DNA of 64,000 nt from JBCAXA01 sp039183535 (GCA_039183535.1 JBCDBO010000002.1:62001-126000); one strand, 5' to 3'; counted from the first letter of the stretch, positions 1-9,133 are shown. Numbers and translations: made by a program. The notes: generated by a model not told the origin, from the letters alone.

Positions 1-439
1 GCGTTTTCGTATCGAGCGAGACAGCGACGAGGATCGGCAGCAGCAATACGACGATCGGCGTGTTGTTCATGAATGCGCTTAAGACCGCGCCGGCGACCAA
101 GGTCGATAGAAACGCCAGCACCGGTTTTACCCGCCAGGCGGAGGCGACAAACCCGGCCAGAGGCTGCAGCGCCCCGGTGGCTTCGAGCCCGCGGCCAACG
201 ATCATCAACGCACAGACAGCGACCAGCGCTTCGTTGCCGAACGCCCCGAAAAAATCGGCCGCACCGATCGGCCCATCGAGTCCCGTGTACGGGAAGACCT
301 CGAACAGCAGCAGCAGCGTCACCAGAATGGCGAGTGCTGAGCTCTCCAACGGAATGTGATCGCGCGTAAACAGGTACAACGCGAGCGCCGTCAGCAGCAA
401 CACGACGATGCCGTGGATGTCAGGGGTGGCTTGCGGCAC
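1..439 (-). CDS. SLC13/DASS-type anion permease, N-terminal part (runs off the window)
   Basis: The minus strand from 439 to the left edge reads as one open frame of about 146 codons, with no stop. It begins at a GTG preceded by GAGAG. The translation is highly hydrophobic with at least three membrane segments. It contains FMNNTPIVVLLLPIL at about residues 125-140, the Asn-Asn/Thr-Pro signature of the SLC13/DASS (CitT-like) sodium-coupled anion transporter family, some members of which carry cytoplasmic TrkA-C domains. Family members import dicarboxylates, sulfate or similar anions, but the substrate cannot be told from this fragment. Plus-strand frames over the same DNA are Arg/Ala/Pro-rich shadows. 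Confidence 0.75.
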   Translation of the reverse strand, partial: MPQATPDIHGIVVLLLTALALYLFTRDHIPLESSALAILVTLLLLFEVFPYTGLDGPIGAADFFGAFGNEALVAVCALMIVGRGLEATGALQPLAGFVASAWRVKPVLAFLSTLVAGAVLSAFMNNTPIVVLLLPILVAVSLDTKT

Positions 440-543
440 GCTTCTCTCGCAGTTGGCGCTGGCGTGTGTCGGCCTTATGGCCGTCGTTGCTGCGACGCAA
501 CACTCGCCGCAGTCTTTATGCTAACGCAGCGCTAACCCAGTCG

Positions 544-1737
544 TCATGTGTCGCTTGAGCGAATCAGCGTCGCCGCCAAATGGCCGAACGCCGGCGTATG
601 GCCAAGTTTCGCGACGATCGCGGGCCAACGCTCACCAAACCCGACACCATCGACGACGTTCAGCGCGCGGCCCCAGGCGCTTGGGTGCCGGCCGATGCTG
701 GAGCCAGCCCACAAATCGGCCATACAGACCATCGTTAAATTGCGATGGCGGCAGACCTGACCGCGAGTGGCACTTTGCCAGCGCTCGCGCCATTGCGCGT
801 AATCCGGTCGGTTGACGAGATGCCCGAGAGCGAGTTCGGCAGACAGCGCAGCGTAGCAGCCGTCGCGCTGCGCTAACGCCGCCGAGTGCTGGCGAACGCT
901 GTCGTTGAAGTGCGTCAGTACAGAGCGCAGAAACGCGACAGCGCGTTCGCCATCGTCAGCGACACCCGCGATGTTCGTTAGCCCGCCTAATGCACGCGGG
1001 ATCAGCGCGAGTCGCCGATGCTGATAGGCATCCCAAACGTCGGCCGCGAGCGGCCACTGCAATTCGTCGAACAATGCGTCAGCCGCGCGGACGATCTCGC
1101 CGAGTGCTGCTCGCATCGCTTGGCAATCGAACCTATCGCGTAACCAATACGGCCGTATCGAGACGCTGACCGGTAATACCGCTGCCCCTGGCGGCAGACA
1201 CAAGCGCAATCTTGGCGTGACGACACCGAACGGCTCATCGCCCAGTGCCTGCGCCGTCGCGCCCAGTGCTCGCGGGAAAACTGGCGTCCACAGTGGCGGC
1301 CAGTGACGACGCGCCGCCGCCAACGCCGGCAGCTCGTCGCGCTGCACGACCACATGGCAGGGCCGCCGCCGGAGCGCACACTCCTCGCCAAGCGCCGCAG
1401 CTTGTTCGACCGTCAGTTGCAAGACCGTTCGCTCGATCGTGTCGCGCTGCGTTCCTGGTGTCGCGCGTAGAGACCGGCGAATCGTTGCGACGGGAATGGT
1501 CGATAGATCGACGCTGAGCGCACCGCGCTCGGTTGCCAAGGTGCTGGCGATGGCCGTGCCTCGGCACAGCCAATCGAGCGCCGCGGCGCCCGTGACGGAT
1601 CGCTCGGCGACCGACCAGCTGCCGCCCTCGTCGATGACGTGTGCTAGCGCATGATGACGCCGCAGTCGCCGCAGGCACTGTTCGACGCGCACCGCGGCGG
1701 CGCCATGCGCGTTGTGTTGCCAGGATGGAACCTCCAC
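544..1737 (-). CDS. Hypothetical protein, 397 aa, family not recognised
   Basis: Intact minus-strand frame with a GTG start. The product is rich in Ala, Arg and Leu, has no signal peptide or convincing membrane helix, and so looks cytoplasmic. The first half is Arg/Ala-rich. The C-terminal third carries a Trp/His/Cys-containing stretch (residues about 320-370, including CRHRNLTMVCMADLW). I see no P-loop, HD, helix-turn-helix or nuclease motif. It lies between the SLC13 permease (same strand, 104 bp away) and the divergent small gene at 1859. Its length and the absence of stops support a real gene, but no function can be assigned. Confidence 0.6.
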   Translation of the reverse strand: MEVPSWQHNAHGAAAVRVEQCLRRLRRHHALAHVIDEGGSWSVAERSVTGAAALDWLCRGTAIASTLATERGALSVDLSTIPVATIRRSLRATPGTQRDTIERTVLQLTVEQAAALGEECALRRRPCHVVVQRDELPALAAARRHWPPLWTPVFPRALGATAQALGDEPFGVVTPRLRLCLPPGAAVLPVSVSIRPYWLRDRFDCQAMRAALGEIVRAADALFDELQWPLAADVWDAYQHRRLALIPRALGGLTNIAGVADDGERAVAFLRSVLTHFNDSVRQHSAALAQRDGCYAALSAELALGHLVNRPDYAQWRERWQSATRGQVCRHRNLTMVCMADLWAGSSIGRHPSAWGRALNVVDGVGFGERWPAIVAKLGHTPAFGHLAATLIRSSDT

Positions 1738-1858
1738 GCACGCTAGCCTGAACCACTGTGACCGCCGCTAACGACGCTAAATGTCGACAGTTCGCGTGGT
1801 TTGGGCGCCGGCTGTCAATCTGCTATCGTCGCGCGCGTTACGTGAGCGGAGCCTGCCA

Positions 1859-2194
1859 TTGAGTTTTCGCGATCTCATCAGCACGTGGGAAGCGACACCC
1901 GAAGTGCGTAAGACCAATGCGGACTATGCCGTCCGTTTACCGATCGGTGCAGCGGCAAAGTTGCACGCTTTGGCGGACCTCTACCCTGGGGCCGGTATCG
2001 AAACAATCATTACCGACCTTATGGAAACAGCGTTGGATGAAATAGTAACGGCGATGCCCTACGTGCCCGGAGAGCACGTCATCAGCGAAGATGACCACGG
2101 CGATCCGGTCTATGAGGATGCCGGTCCGACTCCGCGCTTTGAGCAGCTGCGCCGTCAACACGAACAACGACTGAGTGAATCGGCAAACGACTGA
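1859..2194 (+). CDS. Small protein of the family auto-annotated 'pilin assembly / type 1 pili tip component'
   Basis: A 111-residue protein. I place the start at TTG 1859 because GGAG sits 7 nt upstream and the residues from there (MSFRDLISTWEA) match the N-terminus I remember for this family. An upstream ATG at 1781 would add 26 unrelated residues. The middle (VRLPIGAAAKLHALADLYP) and the acidic end (GDPVYEDAGPTPRF) are also typical. The family is widespread in Gammaproteobacteria with no proven function; its database names are misleading and no pilus genes are adjacent. Its 3' end overlaps the start of the ABC exporter by 20 bp, which suggests translational coupling. Confidence 0.6.
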   Translation: MSFRDLISTWEATPEVRKTNADYAVRLPIGAAAKLHALADLYPGAGIETIITDLMETALDEIVTAMPYVPGEHVISEDDHGDPVYEDAGPTPRFEQLRRQHEQRLSESAND

Positions 2195-3980
2195 CCCAGG
2201 CGGCCTCGGGGTTTTCAGCTACACACGCCGGGCGATCGAGTTAGTCTGGCAAACCAGTAAGCCGCTGACGATTGCGCTGGCCGTGCTGACGATCGTTGCG
2301 GGTCTTGTTCCTGCGGCGATTGCGTGGGTCGGCAAGCTAATCGTCGACGCCGTCGTCGCGGCTGCGGCGTCTACCGGCGAGGCCCGCGATGCCTTGGTTT
2401 TCGTAGGCATTGAAGCGCTACTGGTGACGCTGCTCGCCGGCGCGCAACGCGGCATCGCAATATGTCAGTCGCTGCTACGATCGTTGCTCGGTAACCGCAT
2501 CAACGTACTGATACTCGAAAAAGCGCTGACGTTGTCGTTACCGCAATTTGAAGACGCCGAGTTTTACGACAAACTGAATAGAGCCCGCCGTGACGCCTCG
2601 TCAAGACCGCTGAGCCTCGTCAACCGAACGTTCGCACTGGCTCAAAACGGTATCTCCCTGCTGGGCTTTGCCGGCTTGCTATTGCAATTCTCACCACTCG
2701 CGGTACTGATTCTGACGGCAGCGGGCATACCGGCGTTTATCGCAGAAACACGTTTTTCCGACCAAGCCTTCGCACTGAGCCGGCGGCGCTCTCCGGAACT
2801 TCGCAAACAGTGGTATCTGGAAACGGTACTGGCGCGCGAAGACCACGCAAAAGAGGTCAAACTGTTCCGTCTCGGCCGGCGCTTACTAGGTCGCTATCAA
2901 GCCATTTTTCAGCGTCTCTACGCTGAGCGACGCTCGCTGACACTGCGACGGGAAGGGTGGGGCTTCGTTCTCGGTATTGTTGGGACGGTCGCGTTTTACG
3001 GTACCTACGCCTGGATCGCGATCGCAGCGGTCAGCGGCAGTATTTCGCTCGGCGAAATGACCATGTATTTGCTGGTCTTTAAGCAAGGGCAGTCGGCGGT
3101 CGGTGCCAATCTCGCGGCGATTAGCGGTATGTACGAGGACAACTTGTACTTGTCGAACTTGTATGAATACCTAGAGCAACCGGCTGAGCGCCATTCCGGC
3201 ACTGCAACGGTCGGTCGCTCCCCAGGCGATGGCGTACGCTTTGACAACGTTAGTTTTACTTACGCCGGTGCCGAGCGCGCGGCACTGACCAACATCGACT
3301 TACACATCGAACCCGGGAAAAGTCTGGCCTTGGTTGGTGAGAACGGCGCCGGCAAGACAACACTGATAAAACTGATGACCGGCTTGTACAATCCCGAGCG
3401 AGGCCAGGTCTTGCTCGACGGCACGCCACTCGAACAATGGGATCGAGAGGTACTTGACCGGCGCTTCGGCGTCATTTTTCAAGACTTTGCTCACTACCAA
3501 ATGACGGTCGGCGAGAACGTTGGGGCCGGCGATGTCGACCACTTTGACGACGCCGAACGGTGGCAAGAAGCGGCAACCAAAGGACTCGCACAACCGTTCA
3601 TCGAACGACTGCCCGACCAATACGCGACGCAGTTAGGCCGGTGGTTTGCCGGCGGTCACGAGTTATCGAGCGGGCAATGGCAAAAGATCGCGTTAGCGCG
3701 CGCATTCATGGATGGTTCGGCGGATGTTCTGATACTCGACGAACCGACCGCGGCGATGGACGCCGCTGCCGAAGCTGCAATGTTCGAGCACTTTCGAGAG
3801 CTCAGCCACGATAAAATAACGGTCCTTATCTCGCATCGATTTTCAACCGTTCGTCGTGCTGACCGGATTGTTGTGGTCGACGACGGCCAGATTGTCGAAT
3901 CCGGCGATCACGATGAACTCATGTCAGCCAACGGCCACTACGCTACACTCTTCCGACTACAGGCCGAAGGTTATCGCTAA
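2175..3980 (+). CDS. ABC exporter, fused permease-ATPase (type I half-transporter)
   Basis: A 601-residue protein with GTG start. The N-terminal ~320 residues hold about six membrane helices. The ATPase has Walker A GENGAGKTT (from residue 388), the signature LSSGQ (497-501), Walker B VLILDE (518-523) and the switch His in ISHRF (H554). The layout is that of homodimeric exporters of the MsbA/HlyB type; the LSSGQWQKIALARAF block resembles exporters of peptides and lantibiotic-like products. No C39 peptidase domain is present. It is translationally linked to the small gene upstream. Substrate unknown: lipid, peptide or drug export are all possible. Confidence 0.85.
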   Translation: MNRQTTDPGGLGVFSYTRRAIELVWQTSKPLTIALAVLTIVAGLVPAAIAWVGKLIVDAVVAAAASTGEARDALVFVGIEALLVTLLAGAQRGIAICQSLLRSLLGNRINVLILEKALTLSLPQFEDAEFYDKLNRARRDASSRPLSLVNRTFALAQNGISLLGFAGLLLQFSPLAVLILTAAGIPAFIAETRFSDQAFALSRRRSPELRKQWYLETVLAREDHAKEVKLFRLGRRLLGRYQAIFQRLYAERRSLTLRREGWGFVLGIVGTVAFYGTYAWIAIAAVSGSISLGEMTMYLLVFKQGQSAVGANLAAISGMYEDNLYLSNLYEYLEQPAERHSGTATVGRSPGDGVRFDNVSFTYAGAERAALTNIDLHIEPGKSLALVGENGAGKTTLIKLMTGLYNPERGQVLLDGTPLEQWDREVLDRRFGVIFQDFAHYQMTVGENVGAGDVDHFDDAERWQEAATKGLAQPFIERLPDQYATQLGRWFAGGHELSSGQWQKIALARAFMDGSADVLILDEPTAAMDAAAEAAMFEHFRELSHDKITVLISHRFSTVRRADRIVVVDDGQIVESGDHDELMSANGHYATLFRLQAEGYR

Positions 3981-4010
3981 CGGCACCTGGCAGGTTGAAG
4001 GAGGAAAACG

Positions 4011-5339
4011 GTGCGCTTGAGGCACGGTATAACGGCACTATTCGTATGCCTGGGGCTGATCGGTTGCGAACCGCCGGCGGATGAGCCGCCACAGTTATCG
4101 ATGGGCGTTTGGCAAGCATCGCTTGAGTTACCCGGCGGAAAGATGCCGTTTGGTATCGAGTTCGGTCGCGAGGGCGAGAGCGGCTTTCGGGCGACTCTAC
4201 TGAACGGCCAAGAGCGGGTAACCGTCCCCGAGGTCACCTTCGCGACCGAGACAGGCGCGCTATCTTTGGTGTTTCCGGCGTTTGGCAATCGAATCGACGC
4301 GACGCTCAAGGACGGCGCGCTAGTCGGCGAGCTCCGCAAACTGCAACGTACCGAAATCCAAGTCATTCCGTTCACGGCGAAACCAGGCAGTGTGGCCAAC
4401 ACGTCGGCAGCACCGCCTCAGGTGGATTTGTCAGGACGCTGGGAGGTGACATTCACTGAGGACGACGGCAGCACCTACCCGGCGGTTGGCGAGTTCGCCC
4501 AGCGCGGCGACCGCTTGTTTGGCACCTTCTTAACGCCAACGGCCGACTATCGTTATCTCGGCGGTCGTGTCGACGGCAACACAATGACACTATCGACATT
4601 CGATGGCGCCCACGCCTTCTTGTTTCGCGGTGAGGTCGATCCGGATGGCGCGCTGCACGGCGAATTTTGGTCCGGCCTCGCGTCGTACGAGACGTTCGTT
4701 GCAGCCCGTAACAAAGATGCGATCCTGCCAGACGCCAATCAGCTGACCTACTTGAACCCGGGCTATGAACGCTTCGAATTCGAGTTTGAGGATGTGGCCG
4801 GCAATGTCGTTCGCCATGACGACCCGCGTTTTGACGGTAAAGTCGTCATCGTTACGCTAGCCGGCAGCTGGTGCCCGAACTGCCATGACGAGGCCGCCTT
4901 TATGGCGCCACTGTACGAGAAGTTCCGCGACCAAGGGCTCGAGATCGTCGCATTGATGTTTGAGCACGTGGGCTCGGACAAAGCAGCCGCACGCCGTCAG
5001 GTCAGCGCGTTCCGCGACAAATTTTCTATCCAATATGAGACCTTGATCGCGGGTACGTCGGACAAAGACCAGGCCAGTGAGCTGATGCCGTCGCTGAACG
5101 CCGTCATGGCATTCCCGACGACCGTATTCATCGACAGCCAAGGCACAGTCCGGCGTATCCACACCGGTTTTTCCGGCCCTGGAACAGGCGAGCACTACAC
5201 GAAACTCACCGGTGAATTCACCGCTTTGGTCGAGACCTTACTCGCCGAGGCTAATGTCAGCGAGTCACCGGCCGAAGCAGTGGGTGAGGACACACCGCCG
5301 ACCGACGACACCGTGTCGACGCCCGAGACAGAGGGTTAG
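4011..5339 (+). CDS. TlpA-like thioredoxin-fold lipoprotein with duplicated beta-rich N-terminal domain
   Basis: A GTG start preceded by GGAGG gives 442 residues with a lipobox (LIGC, Cys at about 19), so it is probably membrane-anchored in the periplasm. Residues 30-125 and 140-245 look like two copies of a beta-rich module, each running from a G.W start to a DGxLxGE end. The C-terminal part (about 265-410) is a TlpA/ResA-type thioredoxin domain with WCPNC (C288, C291) and FPTTVFID, the cis-Pro loop. An acidic Thr/Glu/Pro-rich tail ends the protein. The predicted role is thiol-disulfide exchange in the envelope; the partner is unknown. It sits 2 bp upstream of yajQ. Confidence 0.8.
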   Translation: MRLRHGITALFVCLGLIGCEPPADEPPQLSMGVWQASLELPGGKMPFGIEFGREGESGFRATLLNGQERVTVPEVTFATETGALSLVFPAFGNRIDATLKDGALVGELRKLQRTEIQVIPFTAKPGSVANTSAAPPQVDLSGRWEVTFTEDDGSTYPAVGEFAQRGDRLFGTFLTPTADYRYLGGRVDGNTMTLSTFDGAHAFLFRGEVDPDGALHGEFWSGLASYETFVAARNKDAILPDANQLTYLNPGYERFEFEFEDVAGNVVRHDDPRFDGKVVIVTLAGSWCPNCHDEAAFMAPLYEKFRDQGLEIVALMFEHVGSDKAAARRQVSAFRDKFSIQYETLIAGTSDKDQASELMPSLNAVMAFPTTVFIDSQGTVRRIHTGFSGPGTGEHYTKLTGEFTALVETLLAEANVSESPAEAVGEDTPPTDDTVSTPETEG

Positions 5340-5341
5340 CC

Positions 5342-5824
5342 ATGCCATCGTTCGATATCGTGTCCGAAGTGGACATGCACGAAGCTCAGAATGCGGTCGA
5401 TCAGGCGAACAAGGAAGTGACTACGCGCTTCGATTTCAAAGGGACGAACTCGAGTTTTTCGCTGCAAGATACGGTGATCGAACTCGACGGCGAGGCATCG
5501 TTTCAGCTCGACCAAATGCGCGGTATTTTGACCGAGAAGATGTCGCGCCGCGGTATCGACGTCGGCTGTCTCGATACCGGAACGCCAGTCACCAGCGGAC
5601 AACGTGCCAAACAAACGATAACGATAAAACAGGGCCTAGACAGCGACCTTGCCAAACGTATCGTCAAGGACGTCAAGGCCTCGAAGCTCAAAGTTCAATG
5701 CGCGATCCAAGGGGATAAAGTGCGCGTCACAGGTAAGAAGCGTGACGATCTACAGCAGTGTATCGCCCTGTTGCGCGACGCCGATTTAGGTCTACCGCTG
5801 CAGTTCGAGAACTTTCGCGACTAA
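5342..5824 (+). CDS. yajQ: YajQ-family nucleotide-binding protein (UPF0234)
   Basis: 160 residues, ATG start right after the TlpA-like gene. The beginning MPSFDIVSEVDMHEA, the NKEVTTRFDFKG block and the ending LPLQFENFRD are classic for YajQ, and the length is normal. Family members are small cytoplasmic proteins with two RNP-like folds that bind nucleotides; the Xanthomonas homologue was reported as a cyclic-di-GMP effector. Which ligand applies here is not visible. It lies between the lipoprotein gene and ppc with only short gaps, so the three may be co-transcribed. Confidence 0.95.
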   Translation: MPSFDIVSEVDMHEAQNAVDQANKEVTTRFDFKGTNSSFSLQDTVIELDGEASFQLDQMRGILTEKMSRRGIDVGCLDTGTPVTSGQRAKQTITIKQGLDSDLAKRIVKDVKASKLKVQCAIQGDKVRVTGKKRDDLQQCIALLRDADLGLPLQFENFRD

Positions 5825-5842
5825 ATACCGGCTCGGTAACTC

Positions 5843-8581
5843 GTGGCGGCCTCAAAACCCAGTCTGCGCCAAGGCGATCTCGACTTTACGGAGAGCTCGA
5901 ACGCGCTGCGTGCCGAAGTTCGCCGACTCGGCGAAATGACCGGCGAACTATTGCGCGAACAAGGCGGTGAGCCGCTATACACGCTCGTCGAAACCGCGCG
6001 CCAGCTCGCCATCCGCCGCCGCGAGGGCGATGTGAGCGTCGGCCGCGATCTGCACGACCTATTGTCCGGACTCAATGCGGCGACGGCCGACGATGTAGCG
6101 CGGGCCTTTTCGACCTATTTCCACTTGGTCAATGCGGCCGAGAAAGTCCATCGGATACGGCGACGGCGCGAGTACCTTCGCGATGAGAGCCGACCGATGC
6201 CGCGCGGCCTCGATCGAACCTTTGTCATGCTGCGCGAGCAAGGCTTCGATGCCGATGCATTGCAGGCATTGATCGGCCAACTCGATCTTGAACCGGTGTT
6301 CACCGGCCAACCGACCGAACCGACCCGGCGGACGATTCTGCGTAAGGAGCAAAACATCGTCCGTATGTTGGTCGCCATGCTCGATCCGACGCTACCACCA
6401 CAAGAGCGCCGTGCGTACGAGGCGAAGATACGCACGGAAGTCACGACGATTTGGCAGACCGACGAAAACCCATCCGAAGCGATGACCGTCGCTGACGAAC
6501 TCGAACACGTCTTGTTCTTTCTGACCGACGTCCTCTATCGGGTTATCCCGCCGGTCTACGAGAACATGCGCGAAGCGCTCGTTCGCGCCTACGGCGAAGA
6601 GGGGCGGCGGATTCGTTTACCAACCCTGTTGCGCTTTGCCTCATGGGTCGGTGCCGATCTGGATGGCAACGCGAACATTAATGCAAAGACCATCCGCAAG
6701 ACCTTGGCGCGACAGCGCTCGCTAATTCTGAATCTGTATTTTGAAGAATGCGGCAGGCTCGCGGCGCAGCTCAGCCAAACCCTCAGTCGCACCAGCGTGA
6801 CGGAAGGCGTTCTCGAGCGGATTGCCGAGTACCGAGAGCATTTCCCAGACGCGATGCATGCGGTACCAGCACGCCACCGTGAAATGCCCTACCGGGTTTA
6901 CTTGCGCTTGGTTCAAGCACGAATTCAGTCGACGTTTGACGACAGTGTGTTTCCGTACACCGATGCGGCGGAGTTCGAGGCCGACATACGGCGCCTAGAG
7001 GTGAGTCTTGCAGACAATCGAGGGCGCAATGCCGGCTACCACCCGGTCCGGCGATTCTTGCGCCGCATCCAGACTTTTGGGTTTCATTTGCTCAGTTTGG
7101 ACATTCGCCAAAACGCCAAAATTCATCGAAAAGTGGTTGGTGCTGGCCTCGGCGATAGTGACTGGTTAGAACGAACGCCCGATGAGCGTATCGCCGCGAT
7201 TTGCGCGGCATTAGACGCGCGTGAACCACCCGACGAAGAGGGCGATACGCTTACGCGTAAGACCCTCGCTGTCTTCCAGGCGATTGCCTACGCCCATCGC
7301 CGCTACGGCGGGGGTGCCATTGGCCCCTTCATCGTCAGCCAGTGTGAAGGCCCGGATGATGTGTTGTCGGTTCTGCTGCTGGCGCAGTGGGGCGAGATGG
7401 CCAACCGACGCGGCGAGGTCGCTCTGGACATTGCGCCGATGTTTGAAACCGATGCCGAACTTGTCGATGGCAATGCGATGATCCATCGCTTGCTGCAGAT
7501 CCCGCAGTACCGGCAACACGTCGAGCGGCGCGATCATCGCCAAGTCGTCATGCTCGGCTATTCGCACTCGAACAAGGACGGCGGTATCGCCTCGTCCCGG
7601 TGGTCGCTGTATCAGGCGCAACAGACGCTGGTACACGATTTTGACGATACCGACGTCGAGATCGTTTTGTTCCACGGTCGCGGCGGCAGTATCAGCCGTG
7701 GCGGCTCCAACACGCGCAGCGCCGTGCGCAGTGCGCCGCCGGGCACCATCGGTGGGCACCTACGTGTCACCGAGCAAGGCGAGACGATCAACGAAAAGTA
7801 CGGACTGCGAAACATCGCGTTGCGTAACCTCGAGCAGTCGATTAGCTCGGTCATGTGGGCAAGTCGCGAGCCGCTTCGAAATGTCGGCCTACGCAAAGAC
7901 TGGGTCGACACAATGCACACGATTGCGACGGAGAGCCGGCGCGCCTATCGAGAGTTGGTCGTCGATACGCCGCGCTTCGTCGACTACTTTAGGGCGGCGA
8001 CACCGATCGATGTGATAGAAAGTATGCAAGTCGGGACACGGCCGACCAGCGACCGCAACGGCCGTGGCATCGATGGGCTACGCGCAATTCCATGGGTGTT
8101 TGCATGGACACAGAGCCGGCATATGTTGCCGGGCTGGTACGGCGTCGGCATCGGGATCGGCCATGCGTTGGAAAAATACGGCGACGAGCGCCTGTTAGAA
8201 ATGGCCCACGAATGGCCGTTTTTCGGCATTTTGCTGCACGACGTCGAAATCGTGATGGGCAAGACCGATTTGGCGACAGCGGTTGAATACTCGCTGCTCG
8301 CCGAGGATTTACATGAGCGAATATTTCCGCGTATCGCTGCCGAGTACGACAACACGCGGACGCAGTTACTCGCACTGACAGAGCACAGCGTTTTGCTGGA
8401 AGAGGACCGGGTATTGCGGCGCGCCATACGGCTACGGAATCCGTATTTGGATCCAATGAACGTCCTACAGATCGATTTACTAAAACGTTGGCGTGCCGGT
8501 GACCGCCAAGACGAGGGTATAAAAAACGCGTTGTACGAGACGGTCAACGGGATCGTACAAGGGCTACAGGCCACCGGGTAA
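5843..8581 (+). CDS. ppc: Phosphoenolpyruvate carboxylase with altered catalytic residues
   Basis: 912 residues, GTG start; full length for bacterial PEPC and clearly homologous throughout: LDIRQ, APMFET, FHGRGGS, RAIPWVFAWTQSRHMLPGW, and the C-terminal Gly of ATG. PEPC adds bicarbonate to PEP to give oxaloacetate. However, the invariant TAHPTE motif reads TGQPTE (Q156, E. coli His138) and GYSDSxKD reads GYSHSNKD (H575, E. coli Asp543, a metal ligand). The WxGGDxDGNP motif reads WVGADLDGNA. E. coli Glu506, Lys546 and Arg396 equivalents are kept. The bases clearly give CAA and CAC at these codons. It could be an impaired or repurposed enzyme, or a lineage-specific variant. Confidence 0.85.
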   Translation: MAASKPSLRQGDLDFTESSNALRAEVRRLGEMTGELLREQGGEPLYTLVETARQLAIRRREGDVSVGRDLHDLLSGLNAATADDVARAFSTYFHLVNAAEKVHRIRRRREYLRDESRPMPRGLDRTFVMLREQGFDADALQALIGQLDLEPVFTGQPTEPTRRTILRKEQNIVRMLVAMLDPTLPPQERRAYEAKIRTEVTTIWQTDENPSEAMTVADELEHVLFFLTDVLYRVIPPVYENMREALVRAYGEEGRRIRLPTLLRFASWVGADLDGNANINAKTIRKTLARQRSLILNLYFEECGRLAAQLSQTLSRTSVTEGVLERIAEYREHFPDAMHAVPARHREMPYRVYLRLVQARIQSTFDDSVFPYTDAAEFEADIRRLEVSLADNRGRNAGYHPVRRFLRRIQTFGFHLLSLDIRQNAKIHRKVVGAGLGDSDWLERTPDERIAAICAALDAREPPDEEGDTLTRKTLAVFQAIAYAHRRYGGGAIGPFIVSQCEGPDDVLSVLLLAQWGEMANRRGEVALDIAPMFETDAELVDGNAMIHRLLQIPQYRQHVERRDHRQVVMLGYSHSNKDGGIASSRWSLYQAQQTLVHDFDDTDVEIVLFHGRGGSISRGGSNTRSAVRSAPPGTIGGHLRVTEQGETINEKYGLRNIALRNLEQSISSVMWASREPLRNVGLRKDWVDTMHTIATESRRAYRELVVDTPRFVDYFRAATPIDVIESMQVGTRPTSDRNGRGIDGLRAIPWVFAWTQSRHMLPGWYGVGIGIGHALEKYGDERLLEMAHEWPFFGILLHDVEIVMGKTDLATAVEYSLLAEDLHERIFPRIAAEYDNTRTQLLALTEHSVLLEEDRVLRRAIRLRNPYLDPMNVLQIDLLKRWRAGDRQDEGIKNALYETVNGIVQGLQATG

Positions 8582-8603
8582 GATCACAAAGGAGGTACAT
8601 GTC

Positions 8604-8810
8604 GTGCTAGAGACGATTGGTTACATTTGCTTAGCTGTGGTGGCTGCCGTTTACGCGGCCCTGATGCTGACCGGTATCGTCGCAATGGGCGCTTTCAGCT
8701 GGATCGGCCTCTTGTTTGTCGTCGGCATCGGCGCCTTGTTCATAAAAGTGCTGGCCGAACGGCTCGGCAATAAAGAAGACGATCACTACTCGAAGAACGT
8801 GGAGCGCTAA
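8604..8810 (+). CDS. Small membrane protein, 68 aa
   Basis: GTG start with a strong AAGGAGGT site 7 nt upstream; the earlier ATG at 8599 hits a stop after three codons. Two hydrophobic segments (residues about 4-28 and 32-50) are followed by a charged tail (AERLGNKEDDHYSKNVER). This looks like a small inner-membrane protein with its C-terminus outside the lipid. It sits 2 bp before the ybjQ-like gene, suggesting co-translation. I do not recognise the family. Confidence 0.65.
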   Translation: MLETIGYICLAVVAAVYAALMLTGIVAMGAFSWIGLLFVVGIGALFIKVLAERLGNKEDDHYSKNVER

Positions 8811-8812
8811 CG

Positions 8813-9127
8813 ATGTTAATGACGACGCAGGACCGATTTGAAGACCGCCAAATAACGGCAACGCTCGGGCTCGTCCGTGGCAATACCATTCGCGCGAGAC
8901 ACGTTGGTAAGGACATTCTTGCGGGCTTGCGCAGTATCGTCGGCGGCGAAATCGGCGAGTACACGAAGATGCTGGCCGAATCGCGCGAACAAGCGCTCGA
9001 TCGATTACTGGCCGACGCGAAACGACTGGGTGCCGATGGCGTCGTTGCATTGCGCTTTGAGACCGCCCCAGTGATGCAAGGGGCGGCCGAGCTGCTGGCG
9101 TATGGAACGGCAGTGAAACTCGCGTAA
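8813..9127 (+). CDS. ybjQ: YbjQ-family protein (UPF0145)
   Basis: 104 residues, ATG start. It follows the family pattern: VRGNTIRARHVGKDI near the N-terminus, GGEIGEYTKMLAESREQAL in the middle, then GADGVVALRF and a YGTAVKL end. Members are small proteins (about 100-110 aa) thought to form ring-like pentamers. Their function is not established, though some sit beside membrane proteins, as here. Convergent with the YcgN gene 6 bp downstream. Confidence 0.88.
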   Translation: MLMTTQDRFEDRQITATLGLVRGNTIRARHVGKDILAGLRSIVGGEIGEYTKMLAESREQALDRLLADAKRLGADGVVALRFETAPVMQGAAELLAYGTAVKLA

Positions 9128-9133
9128 GCGTCG

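Noticed and set aside
60..369. Two overlapping plus-strand open frames of about 98 codons near the left edge
   Set aside because: They are Arg/Ala/Pro-rich and read against a clear permease frame on the minus strand.
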